DNA of 64,000 nt from Topomyia yanbarensis (GCF_030247195.1 NC_080671.1:6724501-6788500); one strand, 5' to 3'; shown: positions 25,201-32,949, numbered from the stretch's first letter. Notes: generated by a model not told the origin, from the letters alone. Numbers and translations: made by a program.

Positions 25201-28200
25201 GGATAATTATTATTCTCAAACATTGGTCTTCAAGTAGTCTTTATGGGAATGCGAATCACCAGTCTGCAATCTACGAAATATACCGTGCTTACAAAGTGGT
25301 GGCAAATCAATACACGGGAGCATTCCTTGCCGCAATAATGCGCTTCGTGTTGTTACGGAGGAGATCCGAGATCATCTATTCTAATAATGACCGTAATTTA
25401 GTTGGGAGCTAACCGTCAACTAGGGGAGTAAAACACGATGTACAAAATTTAGAGCTAATCCAGCACGAGCTCGTGGCGATGGCAGCCGAAAAGAAAAAAA
25501 TCCTTTTTCCGTCCAGGAACCCGAATTTCGGAGGTAAGATAAAGGTAGAGCAAGCTTCGACATTCTTGAAATGTTGCGCTAGTTCACTCTCCGTCTCTCT
25601 GATAATTAAGATAGTGCTATGGTTAGCATGGATCGCAAGCTTTTTTCTCTGTTCGATGTTGGTTTTGCAAAGCGACAAGCGAACGAATATTTAATGTTAT
25701 TTTTCCTTACAGATGCAACAATAATATAAAAAAGGGCGTTCAAAATAGCTTGAAAGAGAGCAACAGGTGACGTGTATTCACGCCAATGGTAATCAACATC
25801 AGGTAATCCAAAGCACCACATTAGGTATTGTTCCTTCTTTTAAGCATAAGCTGGAAGCAAATCCGTATTTTTATATCGTTCAAATTGGAATGCGAAGCGG
25901 AAAATAGATTTGCACCAGGAAAAAAAGATTCTCAATATTTTTTGCATACTGACAATTTTTAATTCTATATTTGAATCGAGTTCTCAAGACAAGTCACAAT
26001 CGTTCTATCCAACCAGTTTAATTACAATGACCCTATTGTTTGAGAATAATTAAATATGTCAATAATTCCGCTTTTTTAAATAGAGTTAAAATTGATATTG
26101 AATAATATTTTTCCGTAAAAAATGATTGCCAAATAGCCGTTTACTTTGAGATATAAATGATTGAAACAAACGACCTTGCAATATGATCACTTTTCAAAAT
26201 AATGATAAATCTCTGTTATGTCAAATGTAGTTTATGCTAAAGAGAAATCCATGAATTTCTTTGCAAAACATTTTGCCATTACTACACAAAGAGGTACTTA
26301 CCATAGAATCCTCATCACCGGTGTTCACATACACGTAGTTAGGTTTGTTAACATCGTCCAACTTCAACTCGGCACTGACGTCCATCTTCTCGTCCGTAGT
26401 GGTCACTTTTTCCTCACCTTCTACTCCAGCAGTACTTGAACTTGCCACAGCACCATCGCCTTCCGCAGGTGCAACAGCAGCCGAACCTTCTCCGCTGCTG
26501 TCGGCATCTTTCTTATCGGCTTCCGTTTTCTTCTCCCTACGGGTGGTAGTTGGCATTGGTGAAATAATTCCCGATTCATCGTCGGAAAACCGTAGCATAA
26601 CATCGTCAACGTATTTTTTGCGCTGAGTGTTTCGTGCAGACCTTCGCTTGGAGCTGTCAATTTCTGCATCAGGTGGAGGAGATGGTGGCGGAGTGCTCAT
26701 CAAATCATCTCCCTCCCCATCGGACTCATCCATCATTCTTGGTCGGTAACGGGTTCGGCTGCTTTTTGAGCTACCAAAAGATTTTTTACTTTTGGAAGTA
26801 CTAGAGGAAGAGCTTTTCTTCTTACTCTCACCACTTCCTGGTTCCTTTTTCTTACTGCTCTTCTTCTTTTTGGGGGTTTCTCCCTCAGTCTCAATGCCCT
26901 CACCAGTACTTTCACCATTTTCGTGTTCTTTTTTATCATTCTCCTCCAGCAAATTCTTAATAGGAATTTTCGACACCGGAATGTCGTCAAAATCAGTCAC
27001 TTCGCCATCGATAGAACCCTCCACTTTGGAATCCTTCTCTGGAGCAGCAGTTGCATCGGTTGAGTTCTGGGAGTGCATCAACGAAGCCAGGGTCTGATTT
27101 TCATCTGCCTCGCTCGTCGCTTTCGAATGATCTTGATCATGATCTTGGCTTGTGTTATCCATAGATATCGAGTTGTCCCCTTCGGATGTGTTCAAATTCT
27201 TCTTACCGCTCTTTTTCTTCGTTTTGGTCGACTCTTTCGGTTCCTTCTTCTTAGGTTCCTTCTTTTCTTTCGGTTCTTTTACTTCTTTAGGTTTCTTCTC
27301 CTTCGGCTCCCTTGGCTTTCGTGGTTTCTTCAGCTTTTTACCGCTAGCATCGGTTGATGTATCCAAGTCACCAATTGAGGGGTTGTCTTGAGATTCAGTT
27401 TCGTTCAGAGTTTCATTGAAACTTTCCGAGGTAACTTCCGACAAGCCAGTACCGGCAGTAACCGCATCCTCCGAAACGGGCAATGTCGTTACGGGTGTCT
27501 GTGTTTGGGACGTTTCATCGCCGGATGTGATCTGAGATTGTTGCGGAGGGGGTTGCTGTCCAGGAACAGGAGTAGTCACTGCGGCCGCAGCAGCCGCTGC
27601 TGCTTCCTGCGCTAGTTTTTCCGATTTCTTCAAACGAGGTTTCCGCGGTTTGTTGGAAGGAGCTCGTCCCCGGCGACCAGTTGTGCTTGTAACCTGAGGA
27701 CTATCGATCATTGCGGACGAATACATTGAGTGATTCTGCATTATACACTGTGGTCCACCCTGACATCCGTCGGTTGTTTCATGCTGTTGAAGCATAGCGA
27801 TTCGTTCCTGCATTCGCATGATCTTTTCCTGATTGTCTGCCATCGGAAGTTTGTACATATCCTGTAACTGCTGTTGGATAGCAGTTCGTTCCTGAGCATG
27901 CGATTGGTACGGTGTTTGATATGGGTTCATCATATCGGAGCCCATCATACCATGCATGCCCGGGCCATGGGGACCATGTAGCATCGGTGCACCAGGTGGT
28001 ATATGCATTCCGTACATCGGCGGTGGTTGGCCTTGTCCTGGCGGCATTCCTGGGGCTCCTATTTGTCCGTACTGGGGATGAATTTGTGGGTGCATTTGGG
28101 AATGCTGCAGAGGTGGAATCTGTGCGGTGTTAGTGGGAATCGTTGTGGCGGGTGTACTTGTTGAAATGACCGGTTCACCAGGCATTTGTTCCGGAGTCAT

Positions 28201-31200
28201 TTGATTAGGATAGGATGGCAATGCCGTCGTTGGAATCGTTGGTGTTGTTGTAGACGTAGGAACAGAATGTGTTTGCTCTGGACTTGTGTTTGTCGCAGTT
28301 GTCACTTCTGGTTCCTGTAGTTCAGTCAGTGCAACCGAAGTAACCGGATCGGGAACGGTCGCAGATTCTTCTGTAACTTCAGTCTTTTTAGCTTCAATAG
28401 CTGGCGCTTGATTCGAATTGTCCGAATGATACATATCATCCCGCTTTTCGCACGGTTCCGTTGGGATACTGTCCAAGGCAAGTGTTTGGCCTTCTCGAAT
28501 TGTTTCATCCATTCCAGTGTCAGGATTCAGTAATGAACCACTCGTCCCGGTATTGGTTTGATTCATATTTTCGAAATCTGTACCGGACATTAATGAACTC
28601 GATGACTTACTCTCGTCGGTGTTGGACTCCGCAGGGGCTGGAACTATACTATCTCGTGATTCTTCGTTGCTACTGTTCTGTTCTGAAGCAGAGTGCCGCT
28701 GTTGTAGACTATCAGTTTCGCTGATTGCTGATTCGGGGATCGACCCAGCGGCACCTAAACTCGATGGCGCTTCGTTCGCGTTAGTCGATGTCAGACTATC
28801 GATCAGGCTAAGATCGGTCGACGGTTGTTGAGACTCGATACTGGCGGGTGGCGGTACGCTTTCTACGCTGTTGGCAGTTGGTTCGACGACCGTAAGTGTT
28901 GAAATAGGTGGAAGCTCGATCGATGAAGCCAAGCTTTGATGTTGCTGTGGTGGTTGGCTATGATGAGATTTTGGTTGTTGTGGTTGATGAATGGATGGCG
29001 TTGTTGTAGAAGATTGCATCGTTTGAAGATCATTCATCTGCGACGCTTGTGAGATTGGTATTTGATGTAGCACCGCTGCTGGTGGTGCGATTGGTGATGG
29101 AGCTGATGTAGGTATGGGTGCGGGGATACTAGGTATGTGTTGTTGAACTTGTTGCTGTTGTTGTTGTTGTTGCTGATGCTGCTGCTGTGGTTGGCCGCTT
29201 GGCGACATCATCATTTCGTCATTAAATGACGGAGAGTGCAGCTGCTGAGAAATCGAATGTGAGGAAGGAACAGAAGGAGTTTGAGGTGGTTGCTGGGGAG
29301 CCATCGATGGTAGTAACGATGACAAATGAGACTGATGTTGAGAGGGTTGCTGTGGCTGCTGTGAGTGAAGCTGCTGCAGATGCATTGGGGGTTGAAGCTG
29401 CGTCAACATTGGCGGCTGTTGTGCCTGATGTTGGGGAGGGTGTTGATGCGGTTGATGCATCGATGGAAGTTGTTGTGGCGACTGTTGTTGTTGTTGTTGT
29501 TGCGGTTGTGACAGGTGGGGCTGATGCAGACTATGTACAGGTTGTGATTGCTGCTGTTGGGATTGCTGTGGCTGTGGAACTGATTCCACGAGGCTCTTAT
29601 CGTCTAGATTGCTGTACTGCAGCCCGGATGGAGGGCCTTGTGTCGGCGGTATCACAGACATCGTTTGCGACACAGGTGGTATAAGACTGGAGATATCGTT
29701 CAACTGTGAGATCTGCTGAGCGTGCGGTGGAGGTGGATGGGACGCTTGTGACACATGTAAATGCGGTGCATGAGAATGCATTGGTGGCAAATGCTGATTG
29801 CCCAGCTGCTGCTGCTGTTGTTGTGGAGATTGTTGTGACAATCCGTGATGAGCGTTTCCGTTTATTCCCCCACTGCCTGGCCGCTGAACCATCGGTGGCC
29901 ACTGCTGATGGTGCTGTGGAGACATCGGCAGTCGTGGTCCGAGCGGAGACAGGGGATTGTTTTGCATTTGTTGCTGATGCGGTGGCCCTCGATAAGCTGC
30001 AGCCTGCGAGTATTCTAAACCTATCGAAAAACAATGCATATAATTGGGATTGACTACAGTTAATCGGAATCGCAATTACTCTTACAAAATGATACGCGGT
30101 TAACATCGAATATTATTTTTCACAGTTCATATTAAATGCACTTACCAGTGGCGGAGGCAGACGGAGGCATCACCATCTGTTCGAGCGCTTGCAGAGTGTT
30201 GACTGGACCACTGGCTGAAGACGTTGTCAATTTCGTAACAGGCATAGACTGTTGCGGCCGCGGACTTTGAATACTGCCACCTGAACTCGCTATATGCTGA
30301 TGAGGCGACATTGTAGTCGGAAGCGTCGTCTGGGGTGCTTGCGATGTAACACTACTCGGTGGTTTCGCGGGTGACATTACTGGCCGAGGTGACATCTGTG
30401 TGTGGGGAGACATTTGGGGTGGTCGTGGCGACATTTGTGGAGACAACTGGGGAAAAGGCGCCCGATACTGGGGACTACTACCATGTTGCTGTGGTTGCTG
30501 CTTTGTTGCGTTCGGCAGATACGATTGCTGCTGTGGGGCACTCGCACCATAACCGGGTACACTCGACAGTGCAGCGTGAGACATTTGATGTCCACCCAGT
30601 GTGTTAGTACTGTGATGACTTCCTGGTTGCTGACTTGCTTGAGGTTGTGACATTGCTGAACCTAAAGCACTGCTTCCATGCATCAAACCTCCACTGTTCG
30701 GTTGCTGCGAATGAATCATGCCAGGATGTTGATTCGCAAGCTGTTGGCTTTGCTGCTGGCTCAATCCCGCCAGCCCGGGATGTTGCTGCGGATGACTTTG
30801 TGGATGAGTGGGTTGACTGCCATGAGTGGGTTGTTGACTTTGCTGCTGTTGAACAGGTTGCATCTGGCTAGCATGCATTTGTTGCTGTGATTGGGGAGAT
30901 TGGCCAGGTAATGGCAAATGGGACTGGGGTGGGTGCTGTGGAAGTTGACCAGGTGGTTGTTGCTGTGGAGTACTCATCTGATGATGACTCGTGGGTACCT
31001 GGCCGGCTCCCATATGCTGTCCATAAGCCGATTGATCGAGCTGATGTTGGGTGTATACATGCTGGCTCGATCGACTGGCATGCTGCTGCATTGTGGGGGC
31101 ATATGACGCATATCCAGCCTGAGCCGTTGCAGATTGGGGCTGAACCACCGGTGCACCTGGATACATTGAATGGCCAGCCTGCGGGTAGTGCTGTGAAACA

Positions 31201-32109
31201 CGTTGCTGTTGCTGCTGCTGGGGTTGCTGCGGCTGTTGTTGCTGCTGAGTTGGCTGCTGGGGTTGGCTTAACGACCCGTAACCTTGCTGTGGCATCATGC
31301 CACTCATCATCGCTTGCTGTGTGGGGTACTGCAGCTTTGATGAATCCTGCTGAGGATAGCCGGTCATGTGCTGCCGATAGCTGGATAGAATTTAGAAATA
31401 ATAAGTTGAAAAAATGGAAGGACTCGAAATTGTAAGCTCTGTATTTTTAGATAATAATAACAGCAAATGTAAAATTATCCTCCGTGGAAACTGTTAACTT
31501 TATGAACACAACCACAGAACATACCTAGTAGGAGCCTGCCGTTGCGTCGGCTGCGGTGCTTGGGGATGACCATAGCCCATCGGAGCAGCATAAGGGTTGG
31601 CCTGAGGTGGTGGCGGCGGTTGAGTACCCCACAGTGCATCACTCATACCAGCCATGCCGGTGTTGTGATCCGGCATAGAATACATATTGTCTGCCGTGGC
31701 AGGCTGGTAGGAGGGGTACTGAGATTGTGCTTGCTGCTGCTGCATCGGATGAGGTGCCCTATGCCGTGCGTACGGGCCACCCGCATTGCCTGGTGGCCCC
31801 ATACCTCGCGGAGCAGTCGGATCATATCGATAGTAGGCGTCCCTAGTAGGTTGGAAATAAAATGGAAATCAAAAAGCACGTTAGCGTCAGACTAAAGACA
31901 TTGATTCATGGACGAACGTGACAATATAACGGTATTTTTAGAATGACCACATATAGGCGAGGATGAAATCTACCAACAATCGATCCGACTATAAATAGGT
32001 TAAAATTGCTCAATTTCGTCCGAATTGTTTCGTAACAAGCGCTCCGGTTTCAACTAGAAGCGTGGAAAAATTATTGCTGGCTTTTTTTTTCCTATTCAGA
32101 TACTTACAT
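4108..32109 (-). CDS. kis: kismet / CHD7-type chromodomain helicase, 5' portion (11 coding segments plus split ATG)
   Basis: This is a nuclear ATP-dependent chromatin remodeller of CHD subfamily III (Drosophila Kismet, vertebrate CHD6-9), which in flies acts as a trithorax-group factor promoting elongation. Coding segments on the minus strand are 32109-32108, 31842-31525, 31380-30146, 30020-26302, 19354-16197, 16137-16050, 15844-15691, 15623-15368, 15310-15221, 5198-4992, 4494-4391 and 4289-4108. They total 9513 nt, or 3171 codons with no phase conflict. Predicted layout: residues 1-1758 low-complexity Q/P/H-rich then Lys/Ser-rich; 1759-1970 acidic; tandem chromodomains about 1973-2093; SNF2 ATPase about 2123-2590; CHD7-like post-helicase region 2811-3171. 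The stop codon, BRK domains and C-terminus lie beyond position 1. Family assignment is near certain; the exon joins are my reading of splice sites and homology, without transcript data. Confidence 0.95.
4391..4494 (-). CDS. kis: kis exon 11 (acidic linker)
   Basis: The acceptor is CTGTTCCCCGTAG|AACTGATG and the donor AAAGATG|GTAAGTTG. It completes Glu and encodes [20 protein letters not shown] then [14 protein letters not shown], an acidic, Ser-rich, probably disordered linker. Little is conserved in sequence; the exon is supported by matching phases (2 in, 1 out), good splice sites and its place between two conserved exons. Intron 10 is 497 nt, intron 11 is 101 nt. Confidence 0.88.
4992..5198 (-). 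CDS. kis: kis exon 10 (SANT-like segment)
   Basis: The acceptor is ACCGAGTGTAG|CGATCTCCC, preceded by a pyrimidine-rich tract, and the donor GTCAAAGA|GTAAGTC. The exon completes Ser and reads [20 protein letters not shown], then [20 protein letters not shown] and [19 protein letters not shown]. The block WW-P..CD+SLL+GTYKHG..NY..MR.DP is the conserved SANT-like core of Kismet/CHD7. The reading frame remains open upstream of the chosen acceptor, so the splice site was fixed by the incoming phase and by homology at DLPIRPPP. The length of 207 nt keeps phase 2 on both sides. Confidence 0.93.
6226..8845. mobile_element. Foldback-type element with TTCCCCAGAATG terminal arrays (copy A), interrupted
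   Basis: The left end (about 6226-6310) is a short tandem array of units like cattccccagaatg; the right end (about 8750-8845) carries the inverse (attctggggaatgg). Both outer edges read ATA(C/T)(C/T)ATTC(C/T)CC. Inside the left arm lies the module with gtgccgtcgaaaggggcgacc...cctcgcaagcaaacctg, shared with the elements at 10719 and 36179. A second patch of the array occurs at about 6700-6780. No protein is encoded. A TA-flanked transposon (6792-8545) has been inserted. No target duplication could be identified, so the limits are approximate. Confidence 0.68.
6792..8545. mobile_element. TA-flanked DNA transposon (mariner/pogo-like ends), non-autonomous
   Basis: The termini are CAGGTATACCTCGATAGCAC on the left and the inverse of CAGGTATACCTCGATAGTAC on the right, about 27 bp, with TA on each side (6790-6791 and 8546-8547). 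Part of the terminal motif recurs inside the left end (cgtacgtactatcga near 6850). CAG termini with TA duplication are typical of the pogo branch of the Tc1/mariner superfamily. The 1754-bp interior has no transposase frame. Much of 7400-8460 is a degenerate series of phrases such as gaagtttgcagaa and tgaaattt. It sits inside the foldback element, so it inserted later. Confidence 0.78.
9142..9388. mobile_element. 247-bp MITE with TACA target duplication
   Basis: Inverted ends CTGCCCATAAACGCATAAGA (left) and CTGCCCATAACAGCATAAGA (right arm read inward) extend for about 31 bp through GTCCCATGT. The element is directly flanked by TACA at 9138-9141 and 9389-9392. A central hairpin is formed by ttgtcccatccat and its inverse around 9290-9325. 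It encodes nothing. The superfamily is uncertain; a duplication of TA with a chance CA next to it cannot be excluded. Confidence 0.75.
9460..10170 (+). mobile_element. Jockey-like non-LTR retrotransposon remnant: 5' part and endonuclease domain
   Basis: Translating the plus strand in pieces gives [12 protein letters not shown] near 9865-9900, the start of an apurinic-type endonuclease, and farther on [17 protein letters not shown] near 10120-10165. The homology stops about where a copia element begins, and reverse transcriptase sequence of the same kind resumes at about 13.76 kb on the same strand. The frame is broken several times. The GC-richer stretch 9470-9750 may be its 5' UTR or the end of its first ORF. 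Confidence 0.55.
10260..13501 (-). mobile_element. Ty1/copia retrotransposon remnant, interrupted by a foldback element
   Basis: Read on the minus strand, decayed pieces come in the order expected for a copia polyprotein. A gag-like segment at about 13501-13300 has [20 protein letters not shown]. Reverse transcriptase pieces at 12450-11960 include [13 protein letters not shown] and [12 protein letters not shown]. Then come YRSL..., RYLKGTLGL near 10560, and an RNase H end at about 10490-10260 with [20 protein letters not shown]. Many stops and frameshifts make it inactive. Gene order and the YVDD motif establish the family. LTRs were not identified, so the limits are the outermost coding matches. 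Confidence 0.8.
10719..11944. mobile_element. Foldback element with TTTGGCATAA terminal arrays and 9-bp target duplication
   Basis: Both ends begin GGGA(T/G)CACGTCGTTTGGCA and consist of tandem 11-14 bp units built on TTTGGCATAA, in inverse orientation on the two sides (10730-10850 and 11760-11935). The flanks carry a perfect 9-bp direct repeat, CCAGGGAAC (10710-10718 and 11945-11953). Inner arms also pair (for example ATGTGGC-TAC-GCCACAT on both sides), and a perfect 16-bp stem with 6-nt loop lies at 11201-11238. Tandem-repeat arms and a 9-bp duplication match Drosophila FB elements. It encodes no protein and sits inside the copia reverse transcriptase region. Confidence 0.88.
13750..14830 (+). 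mobile_element. Jockey-like non-LTR retrotransposon remnant: reverse transcriptase
   Basis: Plus-strand translation gives [14 protein letters not shown] at about 13770-13812, then [20 protein letters not shown] near 13990-14050 and [15 protein letters not shown] at 14303-14347, which are consecutive conserved blocks of a Jockey-clade reverse transcriptase. The YADD block that should follow is lost. It is probably the continuation of the endonuclease remnant that ends near 10170, separated by the copia insertion. Confidence 0.65.
15221..15310 (-). CDS. kis: kis exon 9 (SANT/SLIDE-region start)
   Basis: The acceptor is CTCGTTTGCAG|AGTGTTACTG and the donor AATGCGAG|GTATTTG. It completes a Lys codon and adds [20 protein letters not shown] plus [19 protein letters not shown]...EV.GD is a hallmark of Kismet and CHD7 in the helical DNA-binding region after the motor. 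It leaves two bases (AG) which the next exon completes to Ser. The next coding exon is 10,022 nt away, across the transposon-filled intron 9. Confidence 0.94.
15368..15623 (-). CDS. kis: kis exon 8 (Ser/Thr/Pro-rich linker)
   Basis: The acceptor is CACATCTGATAG|GTCGTAAA and the donor GCTAACAA|GTAGGT, a weaker donor. The first two bases complete a Gly codon. The exon then reads [17 protein letters not shown], a Ser/Thr/Gly-rich low-complexity linker, and ends [20 protein letters not shown] followed by [11 protein letters not shown]. The basic end, [11 protein letters not shown] leading into [10 protein letters not shown] of the next exon, matches Kismet/CHD7. Introns 7 and 8 are very small (67 and 57 nt), in sharp contrast with the 10-kb intron 9. 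Confidence 0.93.
15691..15844 (-). CDS. kis: kis exon 7 (post-helicase segment)
   Basis: The acceptor is TTCTTGCTTACAG|CTCCTA and the donor GCTAAAG|GTACGT. It adds [20 protein letters not shown] and continues [20 protein letters not shown] to PRGRNAKG. The string [16 protein letters not shown] is almost the same as the corresponding vertebrate CHD7 segment, so this is a strongly constrained part of the protein. Phase 0 in and phase 1 out join it to exons 6 and 8 without conflict. Intron 6 is 205 nt. Confidence 0.95.
16050..16137 (-). CDS. kis: kis exon 6 (post-helicase segment)
   Basis: The acceptor is CATTTTAG|ATGGGCC and the donor GTCATT|GTAAGTATG. The 88-nt exon completes a Gly codon and adds 29 residues, reading [20 protein letters not shown] then DVEDCARVI. 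The spacing of WARWTEI, GWRE and DVE..CARVI matches the region just after the acidic linker of Kismet and CHD7, which helps couple the motor to nucleosomal DNA. Intron 5 is only 59 nt. The exon is too short to stand out as an open frame; it is supported by phase (2 in, 0 out), by splice consensus and by family similarity. Confidence 0.93.
16197..19354 (-). CDS. kis: kis exon 5 (acidic region, tandem chromodomains, SNF2 ATPase/helicase)
   Basis: The acceptor is TTCATTCAATAG|GTGGTACAA, so the protein continues [22 protein letters not shown]. Exon residues 16-215 are Pro- then Glu/Lys-rich. Chromodomain 1 spans about 217-270 ([20 protein letters not shown]) and chromodomain 2 about 278-335 ([23 protein letters not shown]). 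The ATPase core holds motif I DEMGLGKT at 393-400, motif II DEAH at 505-508, [10 protein letters not shown] at 531-540 and motif [11 protein letters not shown] at 797-805; all catalytic residues are present, so the enzyme should be active. The best match is CHD6-9/Kismet. After the helicase comes an acidic tail with IKRYGHDDG. Donor CATGG|GTACGT at 16196. The reading frame past 16197 is intron. Confidence 0.98.
19595..19850 (+). repeat. Dispersed repeat shared with the interior of the 36-38 kb foldback element
   Basis: The block ataggtgtggtagaacacacg ... agcacaacgggtctacg ... ttcacacgattcaacggga ... acaccactcat is repeated in the same order at about 36855-37040 with roughly 80% identity by eye. 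It encodes nothing recognisable. A short TTTGGCATAA-like unit stands nearby at 19448 and at 19853, so this may be a solo inner module of a foldback element. Confidence 0.6.
19905..20640 (+). mobile_element. Jockey-like non-LTR retrotransposon remnant (reverse transcriptase, C-terminal half)
   Basis: The plus strand reads [20 protein letters not shown] near 19962-20020 and [16 protein letters not shown] near 20055-20100, the YADD catalytic block. It then reads [20 protein letters not shown] and [20 protein letters not shown] up to 20454. Block order is right for a Jockey-clade reverse transcriptase. Frames are interrupted, so it is dead. The same blocks in the 13.75-14.8 kb copy are similar in sequence, suggesting one family. 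Confidence 0.75.
21400..22560 (-). mobile_element. Second Jockey-like non-LTR remnant, opposite strand
   Basis: Minus-strand pieces in order are [20 protein letters not shown] with [20 protein letters not shown] (22247-21980), a weak [13 protein letters not shown] block near 21890-21920, and [20 protein letters not shown] with a following FIDKAS-like tail (21720-21600). These are the finger, YxDD and thumb parts of a reverse transcriptase distinct from the plus-strand copy next to it. The YADD motif has changed to FVDD in my reading. Inactive. Confidence 0.65.
23060..24100 (+). mobile_element. BEL/Pao-type retrotransposon gag remnant
   Basis: The plus strand near 23950-24010 translates to [20 protein letters not shown], which matches the Cys/His knuckle of BEL/Pao gag proteins (CxxCxxxHHTLLH). 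Upstream pieces such as [20 protein letters not shown] and [20 protein letters not shown] are consistent with a gag core but were not matched individually. The frame is broken by many stops. No LTR, protease or polymerase was recognised after 24100. Confidence 0.55.
24584..24619. other. Perfect 14-bp inverted repeat (hairpin, 8-nt loop)
   Basis: TGTATGACACTGGG at 24584-24597 is followed by an 8-nt spacer and its exact inverse CCCAGTGTCATACA at 24606-24619. It stands alone in intron 4 with no nearby gene signal. It may be the collapsed core of a lost foldback or MITE. A hairpin this short is not evidence of a microRNA. Confidence 0.6.
26302..30020 (-). CDS. kis: kis exon 4 (largest exon: poly-Gln, Ser/Thr-rich, then Lys/Pro-rich segment)
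   Basis: The acceptor is TTTTTCGATAG|GTTTAGAA (30021) and the donor TCTATG|GTAAGTACC (26301). It codes residues about 519-1758. The order is a Gln/His/Pro-rich part, with poly-Q encoded near 29155-29190; a Ser/Thr/Glu-rich middle; a Met/Gly/Pro-rich stretch ([19 protein letters not shown]); an Ala run after [14 protein letters not shown]; an extremely Lys/Pro/Glu-rich tract ([19 protein letters not shown]), likely to bind nucleic acid or histones; and a Ser/Lys-rich tract leading to acidic sequence. It ends phase 0 with GDEDSM. A run of 125 nt (intron 3) separates it from exon 3. Poly-Q and poly-A tracts are probably length-variable between strains. Confidence 0.95.
30146..31380 (-). CDS. kis: kis exon 3 (Gln/Pro/His/Ser-rich low-complexity region)
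   Basis: The acceptor is TTCTATCCAG|CTATCGG and the donor GCCACTG|GTAAGTG at 30145; the exon contributes residues about 107-518. The sequence begins [15 protein letters not shown] and is dominated by Gln, Pro, His, Ser and Met with runs such as [15 protein letters not shown], interspersed with SPRP/QMSP repeats near its end ([17 protein letters not shown]). This composition is typical of the disordered N-terminus of insect Kismet and implies weak, multivalent interactions rather than enzymatic activity. Phase 2 enters and phase 1 leaves, matching both neighbours. The long open reading frames on the opposite strand are artefacts of CAG/CAA codon runs. Confidence 0.93.
31525..31842 (-). CDS. 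kis: kis exon 2 (N-terminal Gly/Pro/Gln-rich segment)
   Basis: The acceptor is TTCCAACCTACTAG|GG and the donor TACTAG|GTATGT at 31524. The first base completes the split ATG, giving a start [18 protein letters not shown], then residues up to about 107. The segment is rich in Gly, Pro, Gln, Tyr and Met and contains a short Gln run ([10 protein letters not shown]). It has no catalytic domain and is probably disordered. Intron 1 is 265 nt and intron 2 is 144 nt. An internal ATG at 31802 could be mistaken for the start, but the reading frame continues upstream of it to the splice site without a stop. Confidence 0.88.
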
Positions 32110-32305
32110 TTTTCAAGTGGCAAAAACGTTGGACACCGGACGACCAATCAACGACTTGTCCTAACTTTTAACACTACTTTCACTTAGCAGATTATTCTGC
32201 CGTTTTTTGTCGCGACGTACAACACGTTTAGCAATTTAATGAAAAAATGCTAGCGGTTTCACTTGCTGCGTCTGACTGACTCATTTGCTGATGTCGGTGC
32301 TTTTC
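32108..32305 (-). other. kis: kis exon 1: 5' UTR ending in the first two bases of a split start codon
   Basis: The exon ends in ...GAAAAAT followed by a strong donor GTAAGTATC at 32107. The next exon begins GGACGCC, so splicing gives AAAAATGGAC and an in-frame ATG GAC GCC TAC TAT. The phase (2 bases carried over) is exactly what exon 2 needs. The 5' edge is uncertain. TTTTCTACACAG|G at 32306 looks like a splice acceptor, which would make this an internal UTR exon. Alternatively a TCAGTC initiator near 32280 could be the start site. An upstream 18-codon ORF at 32284-32228 is included only if transcription starts farther out. Confidence 0.72.
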
Positions 32306-32420
32306 CTGTGTAGAAAATCGATTTGCAAAATATATGTAACACATGTTTCAGTTTAAACGTATTGTTCTAAATTCGTTGTTTGATAGCAGAACATTGCATT
32401 TCCAGCTGTTTCAAGCTTTT
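32120..32420 (-). promoter_or_regulatory. Candidate proximal promoter of kis
   Basis: A TCAGTC initiator (the fly Inr consensus TCAKTY) occurs on the minus strand within TGAGTCAGTCAGAC near 32272-32284, about 170 nt before the start codon. A TATA-like ACATATATTTTGC is near 32325-32340 but is too far from that initiator for a standard TATA box. The same area contains an acceptor-like site (32306), so promoter and internal-exon readings compete. The DNA from 32310 to about 32950 is unique-looking and repeat-free, consistent with regulatory sequence. Confidence 0.35.
32228..32284 (-). CDS. Possible upstream ORF (18 codons) in the kis 5' UTR
   Basis: On the minus strand an ATG at 32284 opens 18 codons (MSQSDAASETASIFSLNC) and stops at TAA 32230-32228, about 120 nt before the split kis start codon. 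It would lie in the mature mRNA only if the exon starts at the acceptor-like site at 32306 or farther upstream; initiation at the TCAGTC motif would exclude its ATG. The context of its ATG (CAAATGA, A at -3) is acceptable. It could lower kis translation. No homology is recognised, and chance occurrence is quite possible. Confidence 0.25.
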   Translation of the reverse strand: MSQSDAASETASIFSLNC

Positions 32421-32949
32421 CGAAGTAAATCAAACTTCTCAACATTAGTAATGAATTGCGTTTTCTAGAAAATCACGTTTTTGCTGTGCTGGTGACGGAC
32501 TTTGAAGTCTGAAATGAATAACAGAGAAAGAGAAAAAAAGTAATTAAATTGACAAAATTTACATCGGTACGGAAAGCACACAGACAAAAATATCCTTTCG
32601 GCATTGTAGTGAGATGGGTTGGGACATTTACAGGGCACATTACTAGAGGGAATGTGTGAAAAGGAAGAGAAATGAGCTGTTTTGGCTCTGATGCTGTATG
32701 GTGTAGTGATGAAATGAAAAATAAATGCAGTTGGGGTGATATGCGCAGTAGTGCTTTTCTTTTTATTATAATCGAGCCCACCTTCCGCCCACTCATTCTT
32801 TCTGGGACGCAACATTCGATCACATCGGTTACAGTTATCAGTACCGCAGCTTTCTAAATATGTACAGCATTCTCATTGCGAAATCGTCTGCTTCAAAGTT
32901 TTTCTGGCGTTCATCAGTCATAGGGCGCTTAGACCAGAAATTATACGGT

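Larger units (their letters stand above)
19355..26301 (-). other. kis intron 4 (6,947 nt) with retrotransposon debris
   Basis: The intron lies between the N-terminal low-complexity exons and the motor exon. It carries a dispersed repeat (19595-19850), two Jockey-like remnants facing opposite ways, and a BEL/Pao gag remnant, listed separately. From about 24,100 to 26,220 I see only a strong hairpin (24584-24619) and otherwise unassigned AT-rich sequence. No extra exon is indicated: exons 4 and 5 join in phase 0. Confidence 0.75.

Noticed and set aside
29226..30053. Long open frames on the plus strand opposite kis exon 4 (152 and 115 codons)
   Set aside because: They are mirror frames of CAG/CAA/CCN-rich coding sequence and give Val/Ala-rich products with no family resemblance.
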